Shown here: positions 1-10,982 of the stretch, piece after piece | Layout of the letters: the number at the start of each line of letters is the position of its first letter | Numbering within the stretch: position 1 is the first letter of the stretch | Source of the DNA: Anaerostipes faecalis | GTDB lineage: Bacteria; Bacillota; Clostridia; Lachnospirales; Lachnospiraceae | DNA length: 45,805 bases | Direction of reading: 5' to 3' | Assembly (NCBI RefSeq): GCF_018982945.1 | Contig: NZ_JABRXE010000013.1 | Coordinates: forward strand, 1-45,805 | The notes under the pieces: model-generated | What the model was told of the DNA's origin: nothing | Seen by the model: the letters and a program-made list of their open reading frames with translations, nothing else | The model's database searches: none | Translations under genes and position numbers: made by a program

Positions 1-23
1 TCATCTTTGTTCCTGTTTGTCAA
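1..23 (-). promoter_or_regulatory. rRNA-type promoter P2, cut at the window edge
   Basis: On the minus strand a perfect TTGACA (plus 18-23) is followed by exactly 17 nt (plus 17-1), after which the window ends, so the expected -10 lies just outside. The same 34-nt core (plus 2-35) recurs in inverted orientation at 45771-45804. A strong tandem promoter shared by two loci suggests rRNA operons. The downstream gene is not visible. Confidence 0.7.
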
Positions 24-91
24 GAACTTTTTTATTTTTTTCTTATTTAAAAGATGATGTGTTTTCGTCTTGTAAAAGACACAACTATTAT

Positions 92-120
92 AGTATACTG
101 CATTTTCTCAAATATGTCAA
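92..120 (-). promoter_or_regulatory. Upstream promoter P1 of the leftward rRNA-type pair
   Basis: Minus-strand TTGACA (plus 115-120), 17-nt spacer, TATACT (plus 92-97). It lies about 70 nt upstream of the second promoter at the window edge. Tandem strong sigma-A promoters of this kind are typical of Bacillota rRNA operons. Both point out of the window to the left. Confidence 0.75.
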
Positions 121-129
121 TACCTTTTT

Positions 130-162
130 TAAAAAAATTAAATCTTTCTTTTGGAAAGATTT
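130..162 (-). terminator. Intrinsic terminator of tRNA-Ser
   Basis: A 9-bp perfect stem (140-148 with 154-162, 5-nt loop) is followed on the minus strand by a T-rich run at 137-130. It lies directly downstream of the tRNA, so it ends the single-tRNA transcript before the rRNA-type promoters start. Confidence 0.75.
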
Positions 163-167
163 AATAA

Positions 168-255
168 CGCAGAAGGAGGGATTTGAACCCTCGCACCGCG
201 TAAACGGTCTATACCCTTAGCAGGGGCACCTCTTCAGCCACTTGAGTACTTCTGC
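168..255 (-). tRNA. tRNA-Ser (anticodon GCU)
   Basis: Read on the minus strand, the sequence folds as a class II tRNA. It has a 7-bp acceptor stem (255-249 with 175-169) and discriminator G at 168. The anticodon loop is CT-GCT-AA, giving anticodon GCU for AGC/AGU serine codons. There is a long variable arm and a T-loop of the GGTTCAAATCC type. CCA is not encoded. It has its own promoter and terminator. Confidence 0.95.
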
Positions 256-290
256 AAATGCCTAAACATTAAAAATATTTTATTGCATTA

Positions 291-304
291 CGTCATTTAT
301 GACG
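291..304. repeat. Short palindrome in the tRNA-Ser leader
   Basis: CGTCAT-TT-ATGACG is a perfect 6-bp inverted repeat between the tRNA promoter and the tRNA 5' end. It could be a leader hairpin or part of a processing site. No function can be assigned. Confidence 0.3.
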
Positions 305-311
305 CTTGAAT

Positions 312-340
312 ATCTTAACAAAACCAAGATGTTTTGTCAA
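312..340 (-). promoter_or_regulatory. Promoter of tRNA-Ser
   Basis: Minus-strand TTGACA (335-340), 17-nt spacer, TAAGAT (312-317), about 57 nt upstream of the tRNA. The -35 is perfect and the -10 has one mismatch. Confidence 0.7.
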
Positions 341-361
341 TAGATTTTTAATTTATTTTTT

Positions 362-405
362 CAAAAAAGAGAGCATTAACTATATATAGATAATTATGCT
401 CTCTT
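362..405 (-). terminator. Intrinsic terminator of xylB
   Basis: A 9-bp perfect stem AGAGAGCAT (368-376) with ATGCTCTCT (396-404) is followed on the minus strand by a T run (368-363). It lies about 45 nt past the xylulokinase stop codon. Confidence 0.75.
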
Positions 406-450
406 CATCCATTATATGGTATATATAATATTACTTATTTCTTCTTTTAT

Positions 451-1920
451 TTATTTTAATTTTTTAAACAGATTTTTCACTGTAGGATAGATTTCTTTAA
501 ATATCTGATATTTTTCTTCATATTTTTTTGCCAGTTTTTCATCAGGTTCAACTGTATCCACTACTTGTACCAGTTTTTCAGCAGCTTCTTCTACATTTTT
601 AAATTCTCCACATCCTACCGCTGCCAGCATTGCACCACCATAACCTGGTCCTTCTTCACTTTCTATACTATCTACTTTTATATTTAGTACATTGGCTACA
701 ATTTTTTTCCATAATTGACTTTTGGCTCCTCCTCCACATATTCTGGTCCTATTGATTTTAATTCCAAGAGATTTTGCAACTTCAAATGAATCTCTAATTG
801 CAAAAGCAACACCTTCTAAAACTGCCTGTGTCATATCTGCTCTTGTTGTATCCATTGTCATACCTATAAAAGTACCTCTTGCATCCGGATCATTATGTGG
901 TGAACGTTCACCCATAAGATACGGAAGAAAGAATACATGATTTTCTCCTAAATTTTCTATTTTCTTCTGTTCCTCTTTATATTCTTTTGTCCCTATTATA
1001 TTATCCATCCACCACATATTACAAGATGCAGCACTTAACATACATCCCATTAAATGATAATTACCATCAGCATGTGCAAATGAGTGAAGTGCATTATTCT
1101 TATCCACTCCAAATTTTTTACTTGAAATAAATACTGTTCCTGATGTTCCAAGCGAAATATTACATTTTCCATCACCAACAGTCCCTGTACCAACTGCGGC
1201 GGCTGCATTATCACCAGCACCTGCTATTATCTTCACTTCATGTGAAATACCTATCATATCTGCTATTTCCGGCTTAATTTTACCTACTACCTGATAACTT
1301 TCATAAACTGTAGCCAGCTGTTCTTTTTTTACATGACATATATTCATCATTTCTTCAGACCAGCATTTATTCTCTACATCAAACAACAGCATTCCCGAAG
1401 CATCTGATACATCTGTACAAAATACTCCTGATAACTTGTAAGCAATATAATCTTTCGGCAACATTATTTTATCTATTTTTTTGAAATTCTCTGGTTCATT
1501 ATTTCTTACCCATAAAATTTTAGGAGCGGTAAATCCAGTAAAAGAAATATTTGCTGTATATTGGGATAGCTTTTCCTGTCCAATCTCCTGATTCAAATAA
1601 TCACATTCTTTATACGTTCTTCCATCATTCCATAATAATGCCGGTCGTATGACTTTATCATTCTTATCAAGAATTACCAGACCATGCATCTGTCCACCAA
1701 AACTAATGCCGCCAATATCATTTTGTCCACAATCACTTGTTAATTCTTTCATTCCATCCACAAAAGCATTCCACCAGTCTTGTGGATTTTGTTCTGACCA
1801 TCCTGGATTTGGAAAATAAATCGGATATTCTTTTGATACAATTTTTTTGATTTCACCTGAACCATCCATTAATAAAAGCTTTAATGCCGATGTACCTAAA
1901 TCTGCCCCAATATACAACAT
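451..1920 (-). CDS. xylB: Xylulokinase (FGGY carbohydrate kinase)
   Basis: The 489-residue protein phosphorylates D-xylulose with ATP to D-xylulose 5-phosphate, feeding the pentose phosphate pathway in the cytoplasm. The N-terminal FGGY phosphate-binding region starts GADLGTSALK (residues 5-14). The xylulokinase-type QMHG is at 77-80. The catalytic Asp is probably D237 in GAGDNAAAA, matching D233 of the E. coli enzyme. The C-terminal FGGY lobe contains CGGGAKS. Length is normal for XylB. The ATG follows GGAGG. It stands alone here, with no xylose isomerase or regulator beside it, so xylulose may come from a distant locus. Another FGGY kinase specificity (such as ribulokinase) is less likely because of the QMHG context. 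Confidence 0.92.
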   Translation of the reverse strand: MLYIGADLGTSALKLLLMDGSGEIKKIVSKEYPIYFPNPGWSEQNPQDWWNAFVDGMKELTSDCGQNDIGGISFGGQMHGLVILDKNDKVIRPALLWNDGRTYKECDYLNQEIGQEKLSQYTANISFTGFTAPKILWVRNNEPENFKKIDKIMLPKDYIAYKLSGVFCTDVSDASGMLLFDVENKCWSEEMMNICHVKKEQLATVYESYQVVGKIKPEIADMIGISHEVKIIAGAGDNAAAAVGTGTVGDGKCNISLGTSGTVFISSKKFGVDKNNALHSFAHADGNYHLMGCMLSAASCNMWWMDNIIGTKEYKEEQKKIENLGENHVFFLPYLMGERSPHNDPDARGTFIGMTMDTTRADMTQAVLEGVAFAIRDSFEVAKSLGIKINRTRICGGGAKSQLWKKIVANVLNIKVDSIESEEGPGYGGAMLAAVGCGEFKNVEEAAEKLVQVVDTVEPDEKLAKKYEEKYQIFKEIYPTVKNLFKKLK

Positions 1921-1961
1921 ATAATTTCCTCCGTTCTATAAAATATTACTACTTTATGTTT

Positions 1962-2005
1962 AAAAGGGTATGAAACACCTTTTTTCTTATGCCTCATACC
2001 CTTTT
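1962..2005 (-). terminator. Terminator hairpin after the fumarase genes
   Basis: A 12-bp inverted repeat (1962-1973 with 1994-2005) lies immediately downstream of the fumarase beta stop codon on the minus strand. The T run is short, so termination may be partial, with read-through into xylB possible. The hairpin is nearly symmetrical. Confidence 0.55.
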
Positions 2006-2007
2006 CT

Positions 2008-2565
2008 TTAATTATTCATTTTTTTAAATTCTTCCACTGCTGTTTCATACAAATTATGTCCATGACTATCGATTACAACAATTACAGGAAAGTCTTCTAC
2101 TCTCAGTTTACGAATTGCTTCTGTACCAAGATCGTCATAGGCAATAACTTCTGAATCTTTTATACATTTAGAAAGAAGTGCACCTGCACCACCAACTGCT
2201 GCGAAATAAACCGCTTTATTTTTTACAATAGAATCAATAACCTCAGGTGATCTTTTTCCTTTACCAATCATTCCTTTTAATCCCTGTTCCAGCATAGTTG
2301 GCGTATACTTATCCATTCTGCTACTGGTTGTCGGGCCTGCCGATCCAATTACCTGACCCTCTTTTGCCGGAGTTGGTCCCAAATAATAAACAAACTGATT
2401 TTCTAAAGATACTGGTATATCCTCGTTATTATTCAGAGAATCAAACATTCTTTTATGAGCAGCATCTCTTGCTGTATATATGGTTCCTGATAAATACACA
2501 TAATCTCCAGAATTTAAATTTTGTAATTCTTCCTCTGCTGCCGGCACATTTAAATGCTTTTCCAT
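2008..2565 (-). CDS. fumB: Fumarate hydratase class I, beta subunit
   Basis: The 185-residue C-terminal subunit of a two-subunit Fe-S fumarase interconverts fumarate and L-malate. It corresponds to the C-terminal swivelling domain of single-chain class I fumarases. Recognisable blocks are GDYVYLSGTIYTARDAAHKR near residues 20-39, a GPTPAKEGQVIGSAGPTTSSRMD stretch near 83-105, and a VGGAGALLSKCI region. The gene follows the alpha subunit with only 12 nt between them. Its Shine-Dalgarno AAGGAGG overlaps the alpha stop codon, suggesting coupled translation and 1:1 assembly. The symbol is used in the subunit sense, not for the E. coli isozyme. Confidence 0.9.
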   Translation of the reverse strand: MEKHLNVPAAEEELQNLNSGDYVYLSGTIYTARDAAHKRMFDSLNNNEDIPVSLENQFVYYLGPTPAKEGQVIGSAGPTTSSRMDKYTPTMLEQGLKGMIGKGKRSPEVIDSIVKNKAVYFAAVGGAGALLSKCIKDSEVIAYDDLGTEAIRKLRVEDFPVIVVIDSHGHNLYETAVEEFKKMNN

Positions 2566-2577
2566 AATTGTTCCTCC

Positions 2578-3420
2578 TTACAAAACCCTATGAGAATGAC
2601 GATTCACATGACAACATATATTCACTGCAAGGGGCATTCCCGCGATATGTGTTGGATATGTTTCAATGTTAAGTCCTAATGCCGTTGTATTTCCTCCCAA
2701 TCCTCCAGGACCGATTCCCAACTGATTAATTTCTTCTAATAATTCCTTTTCCAGTTTAGCTATATGCTCCTTTGCGGAAGGCTGATCCAGATTTCTTGTT
2801 AATGCTTTTTTAGCAAGAAAAGCTGCCTTTTCAAAACTTCCTCCAAGACCTACACCTATGACCATAGGCGGACATGCATTTGGACCTGCATCCCTTACAG
2901 CCTCTATAACAGATTTCTTTATTCCTTCCTCACCATCTGCAGGTTTTAACATAAAAATCCTGCTCATATTTTCACTTCCAAAACCTTTTGGAGCAACCAG
3001 TATTTCCAGATTTTCTCCTGGAACGATATCAATATGTATAATAGCCGGTGTATTATCTTTTGTATTTTCTCTGATCAAAGGATCTTTTACAACTGATTTT
3101 CTAAGATAACCTTCTTTATATCCCTGACGTACCCCTTCATTTACTGCATCTTTCAAAGGCAATCCTTCAATATGGAGATCTTGTCCAACATTTAAAAATA
3201 CAATTGCCATTCCTGTATCCTGGCAAATGGGAGTTGCATCTTCTTTTGCAATTTCCATATTTTCCTGAAGTTGTCCTAAAATCTGCTTTCCAAGAGGACT
3301 TTTTTCATTTTCATATGCCTTTTGAAATCTGCATTGCATATCATCTGTCAAAGATAAATTAGCTTCAATACACATCTCTCTGACATTTTTAATAATTTCA
3401 TCTGTATGAATTGTTCTCAT
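2578..3420 (-). CDS. fumA: Fumarate hydratase class I, alpha subunit
   Basis: The 280-residue catalytic Fe-S subunit is partner of the beta subunit downstream. Probable cluster ligands are C66 (in ICQDTG), C183 (in NACPPMV) and C269 or C270 (in NICCHVN). The MVIGVGLGGSFEKAA block is typical of the family. I chose the ATG at 3420 because GGAGGG lies six bases upstream; the longer frame begins with TTG at 3432, upstream of that site. Class I Fe-S fumarases are oxygen-labile, which fits an anaerobe. L(+)-tartrate dehydratase is a related alternative, but the two chains best resemble fumarase. A VWA gene precedes it by about 20 nt and may share its transcript. Confidence 0.92.
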   Translation of the reverse strand: MRTIHTDEIIKNVREMCIEANLSLTDDMQCRFQKAYENEKSPLGKQILGQLQENMEIAKEDATPICQDTGMAIVFLNVGQDLHIEGLPLKDAVNEGVRQGYKEGYLRKSVVKDPLIRENTKDNTPAIIHIDIVPGENLEILVAPKGFGSENMSRIFMLKPADGEEGIKKSVIEAVRDAGPNACPPMVIGVGLGGSFEKAAFLAKKALTRNLDQPSAKEHIAKLEKELLEEINQLGIGPGGLGGNTTALGLNIETYPTHIAGMPLAVNICCHVNRHSHRVL

Positions 3421-3441
3421 GTTGCCCTCCAACTATTTTAT

Positions 3442-5154
3442 TTAATATTTTATTTTTTTCACAACAGTCATGTCTTTTGGATAAGAATGTACCTGCCATT
3501 CTCCATTACTGTTCTTCATAAGTTTATAATAACTATCAATAGTTCTCATATGAAGAGGTTCTTTTTGATTTTGAATTTTATAAGTTTCCTGCATATGAAT
3601 GATACAAGTATTTTTTGATGGATAACTTACTTTTAAGAAATTATAAGATAATAATTCTTCAGTAATGTCTTTTTTAATATATTCTTTGTTTTCTTTATAA
3701 ACCGGCCCATCTTTCACCATATATTTTTCAATATAAGAGAAATTATGTTCATTAATTGCCTTGATAAAAGCATTTAAGTAATTATGCATCATTTTTTCAG
3801 GCTCAGACAATCCACTGGTTGAAGCAGAAGCTGACATTAATGTATCTGGTTTATAAGAAGAATATTGTTTTCCACCTATCTTTCGATCCTGATACTCTAC
3901 CATAAGATTACGAAGGTCTGTTTTATTTTCGCTATTACTTACTTTATATTCAACTAAATATAATTCCTTCTGTTGTCTATAAATTTCATTATAAATTTCA
4001 GCCATATTATCGATATTATCGATACTACGATAAAATCCGCCTGTTTCAGTGCATATTCTCTGTACATCATATGTTTTTATGGTACTTCCTATTCCAATGA
4101 TAAAAACCGGAATTTTATATTTTTTTGCAATTTCTATAACATCCTCTGGTTTACAATAGCTGTAATTATCTGCACCATCTGTAAAAGCAACAACACATTT
4201 TGCCCCATTTTGAACTGCTGTTGTATTAACAGCTGCAAACAATGCATCATATAAACTTGTCATATTATCTGTTGTAAGATTCTGTATTTTTTCATCAAGA
4301 GTCGTTTTATCTTTTGTAAATGAAACTGCTGTCTGAACTCCTGTAGAAAATGTTGTTAATTCAACCTGATCTCCAATAGAAAACTGAACACTATTCAAGA
4401 AAGTCTGCATAATATTTTTCGCTTTTAACATTGGAGACCCATTCATGCTGGCACTCACATCAGCAACCATATTAATATTTAGGGCTTCTTTCTGATCCAG
4501 CTGAGATGCTTTTATAATAGTCTGTCTTTCAAAATTTTTGCTTCCTGTTTTTTCTTTCAGATAAAAATATTGCTTTTTCAATCCGGAAGGCACCTTATCT
4601 GTTGTTTTATCTCTGATATCCAGATAAATTTTTACCTTTGGATACTGTGATGTATCAACCTGAACAACCTGAATAGCTAAATTATCGTATTCAATCTGAA
4701 TAGATGCTAATAATTTTTCCCATTTTATTTTCACTTTTCTGGCATTTTTAAATCGATTATCATCAATATATTTCTGCATTTGCTTTTCATAATTTTCGAT
4801 TGATTTTAGTTCATTGTCAAAAGCTTTAGATGTATCACTTTCTTTTAATTTTTTTAAATCATTATCTGCATCTGTTTTATTCTCTTTTACAATCTCCTTT
4901 TCAAATTCATCCAGCTCCTTTTGTGCAGTCTTTGCTCCATCAATATTTTTTCTTGAAATAGCATATTCAAAATTTGCCAAAAGTCTTTTATATTCTCCAT
5001 CATTATTATTTAAGTAATAATTATTAAAACGTTCCTGACTTTCTTCAAATTTCTTTTCCATAGCATGGATTTTATGATTTCTCTGAAATACAAAGATACC
5101 GATAACAGATAATGCTATTACTACAAGAATACCTGTAATTTTCTTTTTTCCCAT
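3442..5154 (-). CDS. Membrane-anchored von Willebrand factor A domain protein
   Basis: This 570-residue protein has no assignable function. One membrane segment lies at residues 7-24, placing the rest outside the cell. A Lys/Glu-rich coiled-coil-like region spans about 30-160. A VWA domain covers about 225-400, with a complete-looking MIDAS start DVSAS (232-236), a TSLYDAL segment and AFTDGADN. The last 110 residues (LNAFIKAINEHNFSYIEKYM onward) resemble an NTF2-like domain of the kind found in surface proteins. No sortase motif or lipobox is visible. It has its own promoter in the gyrA terminator region and lies 21 nt before the fumarase alpha start. A role in metal-dependent adhesion or envelope assembly is only inference. 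Confidence 0.75.
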   Translation of the reverse strand: MGKKKITGILVVIALSVIGIFVFQRNHKIHAMEKKFEESQERFNNYYLNNNDGEYKRLLANFEYAISRKNIDGAKTAQKELDEFEKEIVKENKTDADNDLKKLKESDTSKAFDNELKSIENYEKQMQKYIDDNRFKNARKVKIKWEKLLASIQIEYDNLAIQVVQVDTSQYPKVKIYLDIRDKTTDKVPSGLKKQYFYLKEKTGSKNFERQTIIKASQLDQKEALNINMVADVSASMNGSPMLKAKNIMQTFLNSVQFSIGDQVELTTFSTGVQTAVSFTKDKTTLDEKIQNLTTDNMTSLYDALFAAVNTTAVQNGAKCVVAFTDGADNYSYCKPEDVIEIAKKYKIPVFIIGIGSTIKTYDVQRICTETGGFYRSIDNIDNMAEIYNEIYRQQKELYLVEYKVSNSENKTDLRNLMVEYQDRKIGGKQYSSYKPDTLMSASASTSGLSEPEKMMHNYLNAFIKAINEHNFSYIEKYMVKDGPVYKENKEYIKKDITEELLSYNFLKVSYPSKNTCIIHMQETYKIQNQKEPLHMRTIDSYYKLMKNSNGEWQVHSYPKDMTVVKKIKY

Positions 5155-5184
5155 ACATTCTCCTCCCTATTATCTATTAACACT

Positions 5185-5213
5185 ATTATATAACGAAATC
5201 AGAGCACAGACAA
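5185..5213 (-). promoter_or_regulatory. Promoter of the VWA gene, overlapping the gyrA terminator
   Basis: Minus-strand TTGTCT (5208-5213), 17-nt spacer, TATAAT (5185-5190). The -35 falls in the loop and the spacer in the stem of the gyrA terminator, so the same bases serve both elements. Confidence 0.55.
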
Positions 5214-5232
5214 TCAATCTATGCTCTGATTT
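5196..5232 (-). terminator. Terminator of the dnaA-gyrA cluster
   Basis: AAATCAGAGCA (5196-5206) pairs perfectly with TGCTCTGATTT (5222-5232), an 11-bp stem just past the gyrA stop codon. The T tract on the minus strand is short, so read-through is possible. Confidence 0.65.
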
Positions 5233-5240
5233 TCTATAAA

Positions 5241-7715
5241 TTATTCTTCTTCAGATAATTCTTCCTGGACTTCTTCTTTTCTTACCTTGGCAATACTTGC
5301 AACTTTAACATTTTCATTGACATTCATTACCTTAACTCCTGAAGTATTTCTTCCAAGAACTGATATACTTCCCACTCTTGTTCTAATAATAACTCCTTCT
5401 GTTGTTATCATCATGATTTCGTTATCGTCATTTACAGCTTTTACGCCTACAACATCACCTGTCTTTTCTGTAATCTTATAGCATTTAACACCTTTTCCAC
5501 CACGATGCTGAGAAACAAATTCATCCATCATAGTTCTCTTACCCATACCATTTTCAGATACGATCAATAGTGCTTCTCCCTGAGTATCAAGCTGCATGCC
5601 GATAACCTCATCATCTCCTGTAAGATTAATTCCACGTACCCCCATAGAAGTACGTCCAATACAACGTACATCTTTTTCATTAAATCTGATACATTGTCCA
5701 TTTTTTGTAACAAGAAAGACATCTTTATGATCATCTGTGAATTTTACTTCAATCAACTGATCATCATCTTTTAATGTAATAGCAGCCAACCCTGTTTTTC
5801 TTATATTAGAGTAATCCATAATAGATGACTTTTTAACGATACCATGTTTTGTAGCCATCATTAAATATTTTCCATCTTCATATTTTTCAATTGGAATCAC
5901 AGCTGTGATTTTCTCTCCTGACTGTAGCTGAAGTAGATTTACAATTGCGCTTCCTCTTGCTGTACGGCTGCTCTCCGGAATTTCATATGCTTTCAGACGA
6001 TATACTCTTCCCATATTGGTAAAGAACATAATGTAATGATGAGTCGTTGTCATAAATAACTCTTCAATATAGTCTTCATCAATGGTCTGCATTCCTTTAA
6101 TACCTTTACCACCACGATTCTGACTCTTAAAATTATCCACTGTCATTCTCTTAATATAACCAAGTTTTGTCATGGTAATTACAGTATTTTCTCTAGGAAT
6201 CAGATCTTCTATGGAAATATCATCTACATCAAATCCAATTTGTGTTTTTCTTTCATCACCATATTTATTACGAATTAAGATAAGCTCATCTTTGATAACT
6301 CCAAGAAGAATCTTTTCATCTGCAAGAATTGCTTTTAATTCTTTAATACGCTCCATTAATTCATGATATTCTTTTTCCAATTTGGCACGTTCCAAACCAT
6401 TTAATGCTCTCAGACGCATATCTACTATTGCCTGAGCCTGAGCATCTGTTAATCCGAAACGTTCCATTAATTCAAGCTTTGCAGCCTGAATATTAGCTGC
6501 CTCACGAATAATTTTTATAACTTCATCAATATGATCCTGTGCAATCAGCAGACCTTCCAATATATGAGCTCTTTCTTCTGCTTTATTCAACTCATATTTT
6601 GTTCTTCTGGTTACAACATCTTCCTGATGCTTTAAATAATAATTAAGCATCTCAAAAAGATTCAATATTTTGGGTTCATTATTTACCAATGCCAGCATGA
6701 TAACCCCAAAAGTATCCTGAAGCTGGGTATGCTTATATAATTGATTTAAAATGACATTAGCATTTGCATCTCTCTTTAACTCAATACATATTCTCATACC
6801 ACTTCTATCTGATTCATCTCGAAGTTCAGTAATTCCTTCTATTTTCTTCTCTCTTACAAGACTTGCAATTTTCTCAATTAATCTTGCCTTATTTACCATA
6901 TAAGGAAGTTCTGTAACTATAATTCTCTGTTTTCCATTGGCCATAGCCTCAATATCTGTTACAGCACGTACTTTTATTTTTCCGCGTCCTGTCCGATATG
7001 CTTCATTTATTCCTCCACGACCAAGAATAGTTGCTCCTGTTGGAAAATCAGGACCTTTTACTATTTCTAAAAGTTCTTCCATGGTTGTAACTCTATTTTC
7101 AGTTACTTTATCATCAATAATTTTAATAACTGCATTAATAACTTCTGTCAGATTATGAGGAGGAATATTAGTCGCCATACCTACTGCTATTCCCTGTGTT
7201 CCATTCACCAGAAGATTTGGAAAACGAGATGGAAGAACGGAAGGTTCCTTTTCTGTCTCGTCAAAATTCGGCACAAAATCTACTGTATTTTTATTTATAT
7301 CTGCCAGAAGTTCCATGGAAATTTTACTTAATCTTGCTTCTGTATAACGCATTGCTGCAGCGCCATCTCCATCTACAGAACCAAAATTTCCATGTCCATC
7401 TACTAATGGATATCTGGTAGACCATTCCTGTGCCATATTAACCAGCGCACCATAAATTGAACTGTCTCCATGAGGATGATATTTACCCATGGCATCACCG
7501 ACGATACGTGCACATTTACGATGTGGCTTATCCGGACCGTTGTTTAATTCTATCATTGCATAAAGGATTCTTCTCTGTACTGGTTTCAAACCATCTCGTA
7601 CATCTGGAAGGGCCCTGGAAGCAATAACGCTCATGGCATAATCTATATAAGAATTTTCCATGGTCTCTTTAAGATCAATATCATGAACCTTATCAAAAAT
7701 TGTATTTTCGTCCAT
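5241..7715 (-). CDS. gyrA: DNA gyrase subunit A
   Basis: The 824-residue protein cuts and rejoins DNA in the A2B2 gyrase that introduces negative supercoils. The catalytic tyrosine is Y124 in [10 protein letters not shown]. The N-terminal winged-helix and tower run to about residue 500, followed by a C-terminal beta-pinwheel with RGGKG motifs (NRGGKGIKG in the GyrA-box position, HRGGKGVK later). In the quinolone pocket the residue matching E. coli Ser83 is Ser85, but the one matching Asp87 is Gly89. The tail is acidic and Glu-rich. It lies 14 nt after gyrB with GGAAGGAAG upstream. ParC is an alternative, but the gyrB pairing and GyrA boxes argue for GyrA. Confidence 0.97.
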   Translation of the reverse strand: MDENTIFDKVHDIDLKETMENSYIDYAMSVIASRALPDVRDGLKPVQRRILYAMIELNNGPDKPHRKCARIVGDAMGKYHPHGDSSIYGALVNMAQEWSTRYPLVDGHGNFGSVDGDGAAAMRYTEARLSKISMELLADINKNTVDFVPNFDETEKEPSVLPSRFPNLLVNGTQGIAVGMATNIPPHNLTEVINAVIKIIDDKVTENRVTTMEELLEIVKGPDFPTGATILGRGGINEAYRTGRGKIKVRAVTDIEAMANGKQRIIVTELPYMVNKARLIEKIASLVREKKIEGITELRDESDRSGMRICIELKRDANANVILNQLYKHTQLQDTFGVIMLALVNNEPKILNLFEMLNYYLKHQEDVVTRRTKYELNKAEERAHILEGLLIAQDHIDEVIKIIREAANIQAAKLELMERFGLTDAQAQAIVDMRLRALNGLERAKLEKEYHELMERIKELKAILADEKILLGVIKDELILIRNKYGDERKTQIGFDVDDISIEDLIPRENTVITMTKLGYIKRMTVDNFKSQNRGGKGIKGMQTIDEDYIEELFMTTTHHYIMFFTNMGRVYRLKAYEIPESSRTARGSAIVNLLQLQSGEKITAVIPIEKYEDGKYLMMATKHGIVKKSSIMDYSNIRKTGLAAITLKDDDQLIEVKFTDDHKDVFLVTKNGQCIRFNEKDVRCIGRTSMGVRGINLTGDDEVIGMQLDTQGEALLIVSENGMGKRTMMDEFVSQHRGGKGVKCYKITEKTGDVVGVKAVNDDNEIMMITTEGVIIRTRVGSISVLGRNTSGVKVMNVNENVKVASIAKVRKEEVQEELSEEE

Positions 7716-7729
7716 TATCTTCTTCCTTC

Positions 7730-9661
<1,932 letters not shown>

Positions 9662-10747
9662 CTAATTTTGTTTAACGATTTTTCCTGCTCTAATTTGAAA
9701 CATACGCTGAATTGGCAGATGTTTATCAATAAATTCATCTAAACCTGTACAGGTTATCATGGTCTGTGTATCTTTAATACTTTCCAGTAAATACTTTTTA
9801 CGATGACTGTCAAGTTCTGACAGAACATCATCTAATAATAAAACAGGCGAATCTTTCATTACCTCTTTTACCAACTGAATCTGCGCAAGCTTTAATGATA
9901 ATGCTGCTGTTCTCTGTTGTCCCTGCGATCCATATTTTCTTATATCGATATCATTAACGATAAAGCTAATATCATCCCTGTGGGGACCCACTGTTGTAGT
10001 AGAATATTTTAAATCAATATTTCTTTTTTTTATAAGTTCTGTCAGAAATTCATCATAATTTACGTTATTATCATATTCCAGTCTGATTTCTTCTTTATTT
10101 CCGGTAAGTTTTCCATGAATTTCCTTAATAATAACATTTAAATGTTTAATAAAAGCCTCTCTATACCGAACAATTTCAGAACCATATTTTACAAGCTGTA
10201 TATCCCAGGCTTCTAAAGTATCAATTAAACTCTTCTGAAAATTAATCTGTTTCAGCAAATTATTTCTTTGAACTAATATTTTATTATATTTTGACAAATG
10301 ATATAAATATAAACTTTCCAGCTGGGATAATTCAATATCCAGAAACTTTCTTCTTTCACTTGGTCCGTTTTTAATTATTTTCAAATCTTCCGGAGAAAAA
10401 AATATAATCGGAATCTGTCCAAGCAGATCACTTGATTTACGGATAGGTATTTTATCAATGGCGACACCCTTAGCCTTGCTCCTTTTCAAATGCATATCCA
10501 GCTGATGCATAATATCCTGCTTTTCATAATGCATTCTTATGTGAGATTCATTTTCTTTAAATCTTATAATTTCCCTGTCCTTGCTTCCTCTGTGAGATTT
10601 TGTAGTGGCTCCAAGATAAACAGCCTCCAGAATATTTGTTTTACCCTGAGCGTTATCTCCATACAAAAGATTCGTCCCATTTGCAAAATCAATGGAAAGA
10701 TTTTCATAATTTCTATAATTCTTTAATTCCAATGATTTTATATACAT
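9662..10747 (-). CDS. recF: DNA replication and repair protein RecF
   Basis: The 361-residue SMC-like ABC ATPase helps load RecA at gaps through RecFOR. Walker A is GDNAQGKTN (30-38). The ABC signature region reads YGSQGQQRTAALSLK and the Walker B is PVLLLDDVLSELD. It begins 11 nt after yaaA on the same strand and is followed 9 nt later by gyrB. No remB/yaaB gene sits between recF and gyrB, unlike B. subtilis. Confidence 0.97.
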   Translation of the reverse strand: MYIKSLELKNYRNYENLSIDFANGTNLLYGDNAQGKTNILEAVYLGATTKSHRGSKDREIIRFKENESHIRMHYEKQDIMHQLDMHLKRSKAKGVAIDKIPIRKSSDLLGQIPIIFFSPEDLKIIKNGPSERRKFLDIELSQLESLYLYHLSKYNKILVQRNNLLKQINFQKSLIDTLEAWDIQLVKYGSEIVRYREAFIKHLNVIIKEIHGKLTGNKEEIRLEYDNNVNYDEFLTELIKKRNIDLKYSTTTVGPHRDDISFIVNDIDIRKYGSQGQQRTAALSLKLAQIQLVKEVMKDSPVLLLDDVLSELDSHRKKYLLESIKDTQTMITCTGLDEFIDKHLPIQRMFQIRAGKIVKQN

Positions 10748-10758
10748 AATTCACCCAA

Positions 10759-10968
10759 CTACTTAATAATATTTATTTCTTCACCATTAAAAGAAATGAC
10801 TTCTCCTCCAAACAATTTTTTTCCTCGTCTGGTTTCCACTTCTCCATTGAGAAGAACTTCTCCTTCTTGTATCACGATTTTAGCATCTATGCCTGAACCA
10901 ACAAGTCCCGCTGCTTTAAGAGCCTGTCCAAGCTTAATATATTCACCTTTTAATTTTATTTCATTCAT
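10759..10968 (-). CDS. yaaA: S4-domain RNA-binding protein YaaA
   Basis: The 69-residue single S4-like domain contains LGQALKAAGLVGSG (13-26) and the RNA-contacting GEVLLNGEVETRRGKKL stretch. This family is conserved between dnaN and recF in Bacillota and is thought to bind RNA or ribosomes; its exact role is unsettled. It lies 14 nt after dnaN and 11 nt before recF. The symbol follows B. subtilis usage (not the unrelated E. coli yaaA). Confidence 0.92.
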   Translation of the reverse strand: MNEIKLKGEYIKLGQALKAAGLVGSGIDAKIVIQEGEVLLNGEVETRRGKKLFGGEVISFNGEEINIIK

Positions 10969-10982
10969 AACAATATCTTCTC

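Noticed and set aside
3421-3432. A longer start for the fumarase alpha subunit at TTG 3432.
   Set aside because: It lies before the ribosome-binding site GGAGGG, which is correctly spaced for the ATG at 3420.
3973-4254. Long open frames antisense to real genes throughout, for example opposite the VWA gene.
   Set aside because: They lack ribosome sites, show low-complexity translations and lie fully opposite well-supported genes.
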